This document shows positions 22,701-33,817 of a stretch of 64,000 bases of DNA, piece after piece. The position numbers were made by a program, and so were the translations under genes. Source of the DNA: Galbula dea (lineage: Eukaryota; Chordata; Aves; Piciformes; Galbulidae); NCBI GenBank assembly GCA_013399015.1, contig VWZX01005703.1, forward strand, positions 992,001 through 1,056,000, read 5' to 3'. Below the pieces are notes generated by a model. The model worked only from the letters and a program-made list of their open reading frames with translations. It had not been told where the DNA came from and searched no databases. The number at the start of each line of letters is the position of its first letter. The stretch's first letter is position 1.

Positions 22701-25700
22701 GGAGCTTTTTCTTCCATGAGGTCATACTGCCTTCCTACTCTGTTTGTAAATAAAGGCCAGCTATGGATAATGATCTTCATTACTCTAATTAAAACCAGAG
22801 CCTTCTCTGACTGCCTATCCCTTGAGGAAATGCCTGGGCTTTACTCCCATGACATTGCTTGAATGCATTAGAGTAGCACATATGCTGTTAAAGTCCTGAT
22901 GAACCAAGAGACAGAGGCAGAGGTACAGACAGAGGTTAGGGATGTGGCACTGTGTCTGAGCAGAGCCACAGATTCAAGCCATGGTATATCTCCTGTTTGC
23001 AAGGGAAAAGCTTTAAATCTGGTTTTATGCACAGACTAAGTCAGGTCCTGAAAGATGCCAATCCTCTGAAAGTCAACAGGATGAGGAGAGCTCAGCCTTG
23101 GGGTTGGATGCAATGTAAGCACAGGTATAGAAAAGATCTGATGTAGTCCATGCACAACAGCTTAGTTCTTGCCTTCTCAAGGCTAGCCAAAAGATTTTCT
23201 TATCAAAGACTGGCTGGTAACTCCTCATTTGCCCTCCCTACAAGGATAACCTGACTGAAATCACTATCTTTGGGTTAAACAGTTCCCTCTAGCTTATTAT
23301 AATCAAGAAAGAATCTAAGTGTTAATTAAGTGCACACATGAGAGACATTGCCTATAGTGCCTGACTTCCAATGAGCAGTTTGTCTTAGCCAAGATTCTTA
23401 AACCTAAAATAGCCAATAAAATCTTTTTCCCTCAACTGAAAGCACCTTAGCTGTTCTCTGTATTACTGCACTGAACAGTAAACATCAATGCAGCTGATAA
23501 ATCCATTTCCTATCAGCCTGGCAAGCCTAAGTACAGGTAGTTCTGCTTGTCATGCCATTAATGTCAAGTGAAAGTAGGTGACAGTAATTGGTGTTGTTGA
23601 GCGATGAGTTCTCCTGAGAAGAACAGTTCTGTGAAGGCAGAGAAAGGTGGTTTGGTATCAGCTGAGAGCTTCCTGTGTCAAGGGGAAACTCCAAATTCAG
23701 AACTGGGGAGTGAAATTATGCAGTTAATGAAATATACATCCCAGGAATCCCTTTTAAATATTCATCTAGAGTCCTCTCCACCTTTTGTCTGAGAAGGCAA
23801 AGAATTGTGTTTGGGAGTAGAGCTGTTATGTCTCTGTGTGACATTCCATATTTGTCTGATTATGTGATTTTATCTGGAATTAAGACTCAGTAAAATGAGC
23901 TATCACTAAAAATGGCCCAGATTAAATAGGTTCTGCTGAACTTGATGACTCTACCTTGTTATTTCTGGATGGGAAGAACATTCTGATGTAATGGAGCTCC
24001 ATGCAGAATCCACTTCTTGAGGTTCTGCTAGAGCTATCCTGAAGAATTTCTAGGAGGGCTGCATCCACATGAGAATCCAAAACAGAGCAATGCACATACT
24101 GTTCTTACAGGCACTTATTCTGCTTTTTGCCTTTGGGATAAATACTGCATCCCTGAGGAGACAATGACCAGCTCAGCCTTACTGCACTCATTAATTATGC
24201 TCCTTCCAGGGAGCTGCACAATGGCTATGAGTAATTCAGGAAGAGTTGCTGCTTCTAACATCTCCAGCACTACATCTGGAGTGGATATACCACCCTGAAA
24301 GGAATCTTCACCTGAGTAAGACATCTCTCTGAGGAGGAGAGGAGTCTGAGTTTCAAAAGCAATGATTTGACCTTTATTTCATGCTGCTGTTTACTCACAG
24401 GAAGCTTAGCTCAGGAGGTGCAAAGACAGATTCTCAATAGCAGAGCAAAAAAGGTGAAAGTAGAAGAATGGACCTAAAAAGCTGGCTGTGGAAGTGAAAT
24501 ACAAAATCTGCTAAGGAAACAGATGTATTTAGATCTTCAGGCAAAGACAAGAAAAATATGTTAGACTTGAAAGAGAGACAGGGTAGAATTAGATTGGGAA
24601 ATAGTGGAACGAAAGCCAGCACAGCACTAAAATAACAGATTTCAGAAGCAAACATAACCCAAGCAAACCAGCATTACAGCTGAATTGTGGAGCAATTTGG
24701 AGCATGGATGTTCACTTTGGCCTGAAGTTTATCCACATTTATTAATGTCTGAATTAAATTCCTGCTTGTCAGCTTGAAAAGCATGTACTAAATGAGTCTA
24801 CAAGCAAGTGTTTTGAAGGTGTATGTACTTTGCTAGTGGCTTATGTTAGATCTGGACAACATTTTGATCACCTTTATATTTCCAAGATGAAACCCAACAT
24901 TAATTGAGAAACAAGTCTCTCTTCCTTTGTGTTCTTCCAAAGAAATATAGCTCTAAGGTTTTTCTTTCACATCACTGATTTTGTGTATTAGCAGGTGTTT
25001 TATTTTCTTCTGCAGCACTGCTTTAGGCTTACAGAACCTCTGAAGTTGGCAAAGCCTGACACTTTGGAGAGTTAACCACTGCAAAGTGCTCCTCTGGTTT
25101 TCTAGATGTCATCAAAGACAAATAACTGTGCAGCTGTAGTCAAGCTGCCACCAAAAAGCATGTTCCACCCACTCTGATAAACAGATTTGATAGCTCTGCC
25201 TCTGCTTTCAGGCACTTAGTGCCTCATATAGAGCTTTCTTTTCTACCTGTTTTCATGTTGGCTTCCTTGCAATTTATTCTGCTCTCTGACAGCATTTCAT
25301 TTTTATTTTTTATGAGCTGTAGGGTAGAAGAAATGAGTTCTCTATTTCTTACTTTGATCCAATTAATTCCTTGCAATTTTTTTTCCCCATGTTCCAGTGT
25401 GTTAGGGATTTTGTTCTTCCCTATTCAGATAAAAGAAATAACAATTTCCAGATAGTAGGTGCTTTATTGTGTGAAGCTTTAACCCTTCACTAAGAGGTTT
25501 AGGCATAGGATCTTCATTTCTGGAAGACAAATAGATACATCACTGGAACACTGTGCCAGCTTTTCATCTTTGGAAGGCCTATGGAGAATAGTCAGTGAGA
25601 CTCACTGGTATTTTCACTGACTGAGAGAAAAATGAATGTACAGGAATAAGAGACTAAATATCAGATCTTGTTTTAAGGTAACCACTGTGTAGATCTATAA

Positions 25701-26124
25701 AGATCTACTCATAAAATCAACCAAATCTGAAGAATAATTCCCATCACCCCAAAATGCACATCTAAAATAGATCAGATCATCAAATCCCAAAAGGATTGAT
25801 GGTAAAGAGAGGTCAACATGACAAGCTCAGCTGCAGACATCCACTGCAGATGTCCAAAGACAGATAAAAAGTATTCCTTCATTTATAAATTCAACTACAA
25901 TATTGATGTAGTAAAGGACCAGGGCTCCAGCAAACACAATCCAACTAAAGCTCTTCCTGGTGCTGATAGGCAGGAAAAATGCCAGTGGCAAAATAAATTG
26001 CACATGGCAGAATAAGAAATAATTATGCTGGAGTGTGTTGCCTTTATGTGAAGCAGGAGAGCAGCTTCAATGGGAATGAGTGTTCAGTGCTGGTACTTCA
26101 AATTAAAAAATGTACTGCCAGAAC

Positions 26125-26232
26125 TGAAGGAATTCCATAGAAGGGCCATGAGCTAAGGGAAGGCACAGAAAATCTGTCATGGGAAGAGTTTAAACAAACT
26201 GGGACTGTTCATCTCTGCAAGAAGACTAAAGA
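26125..26232 (+). mobile_element. Possible ancient CR1 fragment
   Basis: 'ATAGAAGGGCCATGAGCTAA' and 'TGGGACTGTTCATCTCTGCA' followed by 'AGAAGACTAAAGAA' parallel the CR1 segment that in fresher copies reads AGGAGGGCCA...GTTGTTCAGCCTGGAGAAGAGAAGGCTC (compare 53330-53420). It is clearly more diverged than the other copies. Confidence 0.5.
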
Positions 26233-27228
26233 ATCCAGCAATGAAAGCCATGCTCACTGGGGCTGTGTCCTTGCTTTGCCACATACATTCAGGGGGCAAA
26301 CTACCCATACCTGGGCATCTCTCAGGGGCCAGATGGGAGTTAGTCACCCTGGGCTCACTTCAGGCTTAATGAATAGACACAGAAAACTCTGGAGAATCAC
26401 TCATTGAATTTCTTCACTGTATCAAGAAGGCAGACAACCCACACCCTTGTAAGGCCTTTCTCTTCAGTGATAACAAATGCTAGATAAATAAGATTTGGAT
26501 TTCTGGCTCTCAGGTGTCTAAAATGAAGGAAGAGAAATCCTTTCTCCTTTTAAAATAAAGAATTGACAAACTGAAAGGTGGTAGATGGTTCTGCTTCTCC
26601 TCTGATTGCTGAAATGCCCTGTGGAGCTTACTGCTGCATAGAGTGGATAATGTCACTAAAAGCTGAGTAAAACTCCAGGAGAACCATCATCACTAGATGG
26701 TTAAAAAGACTATCTGGATGTAAACCAAATGATAAACCTACACAGGATGTAAAAGCCTCAGATTCAGAAAGATTGAGCTAACCTTTAACTTTTATTGCTC
26801 AGAAGAGATCATTTTGGTTGCAGACTGTAACATCTGCTTAATATGAAGAGTTTTAAACTTTTCTCCAGCCAATGCTGGCTCTCAGAAAAGGGGAAAAAAA
26901 GCCAGTAGGTTATTTCTATGGTCCATTATGTACAATTTTATGTTGATAGAGAAGATGAAAGTTCCCATTTCTGCCTAACATGGGATTTCCTCTTCTAGTT
27001 GGAAATTACCCAGTCTCATTGATTGGGTGCAATTTCCATAAACTTCACTACAACTCTGCAGGATTTAATGACTGCATCCTGCCTAGCACTATTGCCTGCA
27101 TTTGATTTACTATGCATATTATTTCTGGAGCCTGTCTTAAAGAACCTTCATTGATTTCTTCATCAGGGACACAAACCTATCACCTTCTCTGACTGGATGA
27201 CCAGATGACTAAACTGCAGAGCCATGAT

Positions 27229-27445
27229 GGAGTAAAACTTAAAGCAAGACTAATGTGGCTGGACAGAACTTAAAGGCCCAAGAAAAATTCTGTCTCTGCT
27301 GATGTTTTGGAAAAGAAAGCTGACAGAAACATTGAAGAAAGTGAGATCTGCAAAATAGTTTGGAAATTAAGTTGCCATCTCTGTCAGGGGTTAGGGCTGG
27401 GTTGGCTACTAGTGGATGCTCCCTCCCTGGACATGTTCAAACTAG
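27229..27445 (+). repeat. Tandem duplication, copy 1
   Basis: About 217 bp from 'GGAGTAAAACTTAAAGCAAG' to 'ATGTTCAAACTAG', including a truncated CR1 start at its right end. It is about 94% identical to copy 2 (27448-27664): roughly 12 substitutions and one single-base indel. It stops at the only N in the window. Confidence 0.9.
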
Positions 27446-27446
27446 N
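27446..27446. other. Single unresolved base (N)
   Basis: The only N in the 64 kb. It sits exactly at the boundary between the two copies of a ~217 bp duplication, which suggests a contig or gap-closure junction rather than a random miscall. Confidence 0.9.
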
Positions 27447-27447
27447 G

Positions 27448-27664
27448 TGGAGTAAAACTTAAACCAAGACTAATGTGGCTGGACAGAATTTAAGGCCCAA
27501 GAAAAATTCTGTCTGTGCTGGTGTTTTGGAAAAGAAAGCTGATAGGAACAGTGAAGAAAGTGAGATCTGCAAAATAGGTTAGAAATTGAGTTGCCATCTC
27601 TGTCAGGGGTTAGGACTGGGTTGGCCACTAGTGGATGCTCCCTCCCTGGACATGTTCAAACTAG
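27448..27664 (+). repeat. Tandem duplication, copy 2
   Basis: Second copy of the preceding segment, which continues smoothly into the rest of a CR1 3' end. Differences from copy 1 are scattered single bases, not clustered at the junction. Confidence 0.9.
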
Positions 27665-27776
27665 GGTTGGATGGTGCTTTGAGCATCTTGATCTTGTGAT
27701 CACAGCAGGGGGTTGGACTAGATAATCTTTAAATGTCCCTTCCAATCCCAATCATGCTATGGTTCAGTGAAGCTAT
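27590..27776 (+). mobile_element. CR1 LINE 3' fragment
   Basis: Plus-strand CR1 end with 'AGTGGATGCTCCCTCCCTGG', 'ACATGTTCAAACTAGGGTTG', 'GATGGTGCTTTGAGCATC', 'AGGGGGTTGGACTAGATAAT' and 'CCCTTCCAATCCCAATCATG'. The same element's 5' part is also in duplication copy 1, so the CR1 insertion predates the duplication. Confidence 0.9.
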
Positions 27777-28833
27777 CCTTATTTGCTCATTCACACCCTT
27801 ATGAGTATAAGAACATCAGGATGGCCACAAATCAAACAGAAAGTTCACCTAGTTCAGTCTCTCACTTGCACTGGGATTTGTTCATGGAAGAGTTTAGAAG
27901 ATGCTCAGCTCTGTAGTAATACTATCCTGACATGTTTTCCCAGCCTCTAATGAGTTGTATTTTTAGAGGCTTTCTGAAAGAAAATGTTGTCTTTGTATTA
28001 ATAACCCTCAATAGACTTTGACATCCTAAATATCTTTAGAGCTTTCTGTACCTGAAAATGTTTAGCCTCCAGAGCATCCTTTGTTGAATTGTAAGAGTTT
28101 AAATGTAAGTTAGGTGAAGAAATATCTCCTTCTGCTTGTCTGTGTGGATCACCAAAAGCCACCATTTCTATATTGCCCATAAGAACTAATAATCTTTCAG
28201 AATTTCTTTATTATTCTCAGAGTTCAGGTCAACATCCTAACATTGAACCTGCAGAAACCTGTGTGAATTTTCTAATACCAAGCCTTTGAGAGTGATGAAA
28301 CTTTTCTCACCCCCAGGCTGAGATGAATTTCAGAAAGTCAAGCCAAGTCTGGTAAACATGTTCTTTGTTTGCTTGCTTGCTTTTTTGCTTTTAAAACTCC
28401 CTCTGATCTTTTCTTACCTCCTTACTCTTTCCTGTACATGATCTTTCACTGTTTGAGCACCAAACTAGACCATAAATAAGTGGCAGTGGGGACACTTCAC
28501 CTCTAGCAGTGCATCTGCAATGCATCTCCAACCAGGGAAATGTGCTTTTGCTCTAGGTGCCCTACTGGGATTCAATAGACTTTACTGCCCTTAATGGAGA
28601 ACTACCTCCATTTACGTCAGCCAAGAAGCTCAGCTACTAAAGTATAATGAAAGCATTGAGTGAATCACTTCTTGGGAAGTATTCTTTAAACTGGGAAAGC
28701 CCATTTTGTGTTGTTCCTAACAGCTTCTTTCTGGTGCAGCTGACGCAGTTCTCAGCTTCCTCCCAGAGCACAAGCAAAGAGGCTCCTCAGGAACAAAGTA
28801 TGAGTTGAATAAAATAGAAGTTATGTCTGTGAC

Positions 28834-28847
28834 GTTGCCATAGCAAT
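28834..28847. promoter_or_regulatory. RFX X-box-like motif adjoining a CRE half-site
   Basis: GTTGCCATAGCAAT has a perfect X-box left half and a one-mismatch right half. TGACG, a CREB/ATF half-site, overlaps its left edge (28830-28834). X-box next to a CRE-like X2 element is a known arrangement for RFX partners, for example in MHC class II promoters. No promoter or gene is visible here, so a distal role is only inferred. Confidence 0.4.
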
Positions 28848-28904
28848 CTAAGTTGATGCCTGATGCCAAAATGGTACAACTCTAATCACTGATCAAAGTG
28901 GCCA

Positions 28905-28918
28905 GTTGTCATGGCAAC
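28905..28918. promoter_or_regulatory. RFX X-box-like motif, near-perfect palindrome
   Basis: GTTGTCATGGCAAC differs by a single base from the perfect inverted repeat GTTGCCATGGCAAC. It lies 71 bp from the motif at 28834. Confidence 0.45.
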
Positions 28919-28961
28919 TCTGGAAGGCTTGTACTTCACTTTGGGTATCGCCAGGATTCCA

Positions 28962-28976
28962 AATAAATAAATAAAG
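28962..28976. repeat. Short (AAAT)n run
   Basis: Three to four AAAT units; trivial microsatellite. Confidence 0.6.
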
Positions 28977-30080
28977 CTGGGAAAGATCCAAATAATTAGA
29001 ACTTATATCCTTTCAGTCTTAGCTTGTGATCATGACTTGATGAAGCCAAAAAACTTGCTAAAATTATTAATAAACCTCACAGCTTTGTCAGTAGCCCAGG
29101 CATACTCCATGGCCACATTGCCTGATGCTAATTTCTTTTCTCCTGACATGTGAAAGTGTTCCGTGGCTTGGTGCCTGCTGGAACCTGTGGTAAGGCATCC
29201 TGCTACATGGTCTGGGGAGAGCTTTGATGTTAGACAGTAGAGTCTGGGAATATGCTGCCCAAGGGCTTGTTCATCTGAAGTTTCTATAATGGTGGAAATA
29301 ATAAAGTGAAAAAAGCCCTTATAGCACAAGTGAAAGTTGGTAGACATCCCTTCCAAACTACTGTGCTATTTCTCTCAATGTAAAAGGATGACTTCTGCAT
29401 ATACTTTGTGGGTTCATAGATGATATGCAGCCTGAATGATTCTTAACTGGGAGTTAAAAATATCTCAAGACCACTGAGGAGAAGAACAAACTCTTTTAAT
29501 ATAAAGTACACATAATTGGCAGAATGCTGTTGGGGAGCTGGATCCTTGCCTGGATGTAAGTCAATCTTTATCCCATGTCACATGCCCCAGTGATTATCTT
29601 TCTGCTGTTAGCATTCCAAGGAGTGAGAGAGCAGAAAAGCAAAGTGAAAAACCCCCTATATTTCCAATTACTTCGTGGGGGAGGAAAAAACAAGTATTTC
29701 TCAATCTCTCCTCTTCCTGTCCTCTGTTTCTGTACTGGGAGAAAATAAATAGCTCTGTTGGTTGTTGTTTCTGCTGATCCAAGCCAGGAATTCAATAGCA
29801 CGAACACTGTTTATTTCCAAACGACTTCAAAAGGTTTTGCCTGAAGACTTTCCCCTTGCAATGGCAATCTGCTAAAGGATGGCTAGGGACATCAGGTTTT
29901 TGATGTGCTTTGCAAATCCTAACTAATGTAGAAATCATACAGGATGGAAAGAAGTAGGGCACAGAAAATATTGGTAAATAGCCCATGGGGAACTGCTTCC
30001 TCTTTTTCTGCCTTTCTGGAACAGAATGCACTTGTGTATTTTCAGTGCAAGATGCTCAGTGGTTGAACCACCCATGACCC

Positions 30081-30126
30081 CAGAATCACAGAATGTTAGG
30101 GGTTGGAAGAGACCTCAAATGATAAG
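30081..30126 (-). mobile_element. CR1 extreme 3' end (short)
   Basis: 'CAGAATCACAGAATGTTAGG' then 'GGTTGGAAGAGACCTCAAAT' is the minus-strand CR1 tail and terminal block. Only about 45 bp are present, so reverse transcription stopped almost at once or the rest is lost. Confidence 0.85.
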
Positions 30127-31279
30127 TTTGCTTAGACTTAATTCTACTTTCAATATGAAAATTCTGCTTTCAATGTTTCTACTTTCTCCTTCCTAAAGGG
30201 AGAGCAAATGCTTGGAGGCTTCTGCATTCCCCACCTGGAGCAGCAACCACTCATTTACCATAGCCAGGTCTTGTTCAGAACCTTTCTAACACCATGTTTG
30301 GGTTGTTTTGGTTTTTTTCTTGTTAGCTAAAGCAATTGAGTTTATTGCTAATGAGAGAAAAGTTGGTAGAACTCCAGGCAATCATTTTTGGGTATTATAG
30401 TCAGGTACTTTCAATTCTCTATTTCTTACTGGGAAAATTGCCCAAAATACCACAGATAGCAATGTTTCAGAAGATATTTTGGGTGTTAAGCTTTTTTCTC
30501 TGTAAGTAGGTTAGAGTTAAGTACAAGATGACATATATAATGTTTCACAAAACTGTAGTGATAAAAATACTTGTAATTTTTTCTTTATTAAAGTTGAAGG
30601 AAATGGGAGGTTATTTAATAAATATGAATTGCTTAAGACTTCCACTTTTTGATCCCATTCCCATTGCTCTCAGATGAAGCCTTTATAATGATACAAATTG
30701 TAGTTTGAGAAAGCTCTTAACTGATGGTCCAGGATTTTGCACATTTACTTGAAGTCCACTGTAGGTGAGTGGCTTCCTCCCAGGTCCTTTATCAACATTT
30801 GTGCATTCATTGTGGAGGAAGACCTCAAGTCCTTTTAGCAGAGGTACTGATTCAGCACTGCTCCTGCTTCTATAGGCAATGCCAGGTGGTTTATTATTCA
30901 CAATATTGAATGCTGGTATATTTCTATTAATACTGTTTTCCTGCTCAGTGTAGTTATGTTAAATTACTTACATATTTTAAATATGATATTTTATGTCAAT
31001 GTTTTGTAATATAAATGCCACTCTGTCTTTTACACCCTTACACTGTGGTTGCTCTTAACCAGAAGACTGATGAGAGGCAAGGAAGTAGCAGATCAAAAGA
31101 GCCATAACCAATCAAAGCAAAAAACCTCAACTCTTGTGATTCACTTCACATTTGTTCCAAAAAACAGAACCAGGAGAATGACAGGGCAATATGTCCTGGC
31201 AGGCTGGAGGTCAGATCAAGTACCTTTTGCACCCTTCAACAGACATAATTTTGGTTTTAGGAAAGTAGTTAGTCTAATA

Positions 31280-31470
31280 CTAAATCATGGGAAGGGTTTT
31301 GTTTCATTTGGAAGACATATAATGGCACCAACTCTCCTGGAGTTTAAGAAGCACTTGGACAATGCACTTAGACACTTAGAGTGACTCTGGGTCTGTCCTG
31401 TGCCTAAATAGGAGTTGGACTTGATGATCCTTGTGGGTCCCTTCCAACTCAGGATATTCTGTGATATAAG
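31280..31470 (+). mobile_element. CR1 LINE 3' fragment, distinct subfamily
   Basis: Plus-strand copy with 'CTCCTGGAGTTTAAGAAGCA', 'TTGGACAATGCACTTAGACA', 'GGAGTTGGACTTGATGATCC', 'TTGTGGGTCCCTTCCAACTC' and a 'GATATTCTGTGAT' tail. The internal wording differs from the copies that contain 'GACATGGTTTAGTGG', so it belongs to another CR1 subfamily. The left edge is diffuse and may extend to about 31190. Confidence 0.88.
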
Positions 31471-33466
31471 TGTGCACCCACACCCAGATGATGTTAAATG
31501 TGTTTGGATGGGCACCCAGATCTTGCATGGAGGACAACATAACCACAGCCTGACTTACAAAGAACTTTACTCCAAGTGGAGCCTCCTTGATTTCAGCCCA
31601 GTTGTGCCTAAACCAAGGCTTCTCTGTGATGAACACTCATTTACACCTCATTTTCATCTGGGAGATGTGGAGTGCTTGCCTCAAAGTCCTAAGAAATGGG
31701 TACAGAAGTGATAATGGTCACTAATAATGATAAGAAGAATAATAATAATGATAATGGTTTGGTGCCTTGTGTCCTGCTCTCCATGGCTGGTCCTTACCAC
31801 ATAGAGTGAATCTGTTCCTTTCTCAGGGTGATACTTTCACAGATACTTTCACTTTTCCCCCTATTTTCCATTTCACTGCTCCTGCTGACACCTAACACTG
31901 AGTCATATGCTGAAGTAGCACAAGAGATGAGTAATTAAAGCTTTGTTGAAGTGCTGAAAGATTCTCTGCAGTGAAAACAAGATGTCTTTGCAGATCTATA
32001 ATGGCTCAAATGTATCATTCATTAAAGAGTAGAGTTCTCATTCAGAAAGAACAGCTTTGAGGAAAAAAAAGAGAAAGATTTCAGCTGGCATTGCATTTCA
32101 TTAGAGCTTTGTATGTGATTCATGAAGGAGTCAACTGAGCACACACATTAATTTAGATATATGTGCATGGATGAAGATGATTCAGACTTTATTATCCCAG
32201 ATGGTTTCTGCAACCTAACTTTTCAGAAGCAATGACAAGATTGGTTATATCATTTCTTGCATAAGGAGCTGGGTTTCTTTCTCCTGCAACTCCCTCATTA
32301 AAACACTTGTTAAGTGAGCTGGGAAAAATCATACCTTAGGGTGAGCACTTGAGAAAGGACAAGCTTGTAAATTCACAGGTTTGGAGACAAATCTCCCTCA
32401 GTGGAGTAACTGAATCTGATCATTTCAAAGTTGACCAAAACCCTCAGTGAGCCCAAGGCTCTAAAATAGAAAAAGAGCCAAAACAACAGAAGTCAACATT
32501 GAAAGTTCAGCAAATGAGAGAATCTCTTGTAACTATCTGAATTCCTGTTGTCTTCTTATATATCCTGTTGGCTCCTTATATGTAATAATCTTCATTTAAT
32601 TTGAGAGGAAGATTGAAATTCAGACCTTGAGAAAACTATGTAAAGATTCAGAAAGGGCAAGGAGTAGGGGAAAAAAAAAAGAAAGAAAAAAGATTGGAAG
32701 GGAAAAGCAGCAACCTTCCTAACAAACAGAAAAAGCATGTGCCCTCACCTCACCTGTCTTCCTCCTGTAGGAACTGCCTGACCCTCAGCTGCTAAACTGA
32801 GCTGAGTGAATAGAGACAGCCTGAGAAGGGAGGACCCTCAGGAACTGGGGAGCAATTACTTGGCTGAGTTGAAAACATCAATAGCATGGGTTAGAATGAA
32901 ATCCCAGAGCTGTGGATAATAGAAAATAGGAAGCCTTTGGCTGAGGGCTGAACTGAAGATGGGTTGGGAGATTTCTGCTGTTGTACTACTGAGGCTGGTG
33001 TCAGGTTTTGGCTGGGAAGGCTCCACCTGAATGAAAGGAAGAATGGTAAAGCATTTTTCAGAGTTGATTTTAGCACAAGCAAGCACTGCTCTGATACCTT
33101 ACCAGTAACTTTTTATTAGATATTGCCTAGGCTCCACCTCCTACTGTATGCATAACAGGAATGCCTGCAAAGATTATTGCTGGGAGTGAAAGCTTCCCTC
33201 TGAGGCAGCATTTACCCAGGGGAATGAAACTGAGCAGAGATTCCTCATTACATTGATCAATAAGGAGTGAAAATCTGCAACTGAAACCCCAGGCTGAAGA
33301 GAATTATGGCTCAGATTAATTCTCAGTGTACCTTAAGGTAAACTGAAGCTCTTCTGCAGGTCTCTTTCTCTATCTGTACACTACAAGCATCTTATAAGCA
33401 GCTGTCTCAGCTGGGTGTCTGCTCAGCTACTAGGTGAACCCACAGCTTTCCATACAGCCCCAGACA
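31471..33466. other. Unique non-coding sequence
   Basis: No gene or transposon recognised. It includes an impure AAT/GAT repeat at 31721-31756, an A-rich run near 32670-32690, and a weak exon-like segment on the minus strand (32754-32820). Confidence 0.5.
31721..31756. repeat. Impure (AAT)n microsatellite
   Basis: AATAATGATAAGAAG-type run with several AAT units interrupted by GAT and AAG. Confidence 0.75.
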
Positions 33467-33735
33467 GGTGGGGGTTGGAAGGGACCTCTGGAGATCATCC
33501 TAGTCCAACCCCCCTGCTAAAGCAGGGTTATCCAGAACAGGTTGCCCAGGATCTCCTCCAGGTGGCTTTGGAATGTCTCCACAGAGGGAGACTCCACAAC
33601 CTCTCTGGGCAGCCTGGGCCAGGGCTCCAACACTCTCACAGCAAAGAGGTTTTCCCTTATGTTTAGATGCAATTTCCTGGTTCCAGTTTGTGCCCAGTGC
33701 CCCCAGGCTTGTCCCTGGGCACCACTGACACTTTT
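33467..33735 (-). mobile_element. CR1 LINE 3' fragment
   Basis: Minus-strand copy containing 'GGGGGTTGGAAGGGACCTCT', 'GGAGATCATCCTAGTCCAAC', 'CAGAACAGGTTGCCCAGGAT', 'GGTGGCTTTGGAATGTCTCC', 'CTCTCTGGGCAGCCTGGGCC' and 'GGCTTGTCCCTGGGCACCAC'. It is the same subfamily as the plus-strand copy at 51265-51545. The terminal octamers are missing at the left edge. ORFs across it on both strands are repeat read-through. Confidence 0.95.
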
Positions 33736-33758
33736 GGCCACTTACAGCCCTGTGTCAA

Positions 33759-33817
33759 ATTGATAAAGATATTACTAATATCAATTTACTAAGATATTGA
33801 TAAAGATATTACTAATA
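33759..33817. repeat. 22 bp direct repeat beside a CR1 end
   Basis: 'ATTGATAAAGATATTACTAA' plus two further bases occurs at 33759-33780 and again at 33796-33817, exact in both, with 15 bp between. Confidence 0.8.

Larger units (their letters stand above)
17758..26120. other. Unique non-coding sequence
   Basis: No recognised gene or transposon over about 8.4 kb. The 18.06-18.56 kb part is open in several frames at once on both strands, which reflects locally low stop-codon density rather than a gene. An RFX-like motif at 19772 and minor tandem repeats are listed separately. Confidence 0.5.
27777..31279. other. Unique non-coding sequence
   Basis: Mostly featureless. It contains a small CR1 tail (30081-30126), paired X-box-like motifs (28834-28918) and short AAAT and TTGC runs. 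Minus-strand ORFs up to 108 codons show no recognisable domain. Confidence 0.5.
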
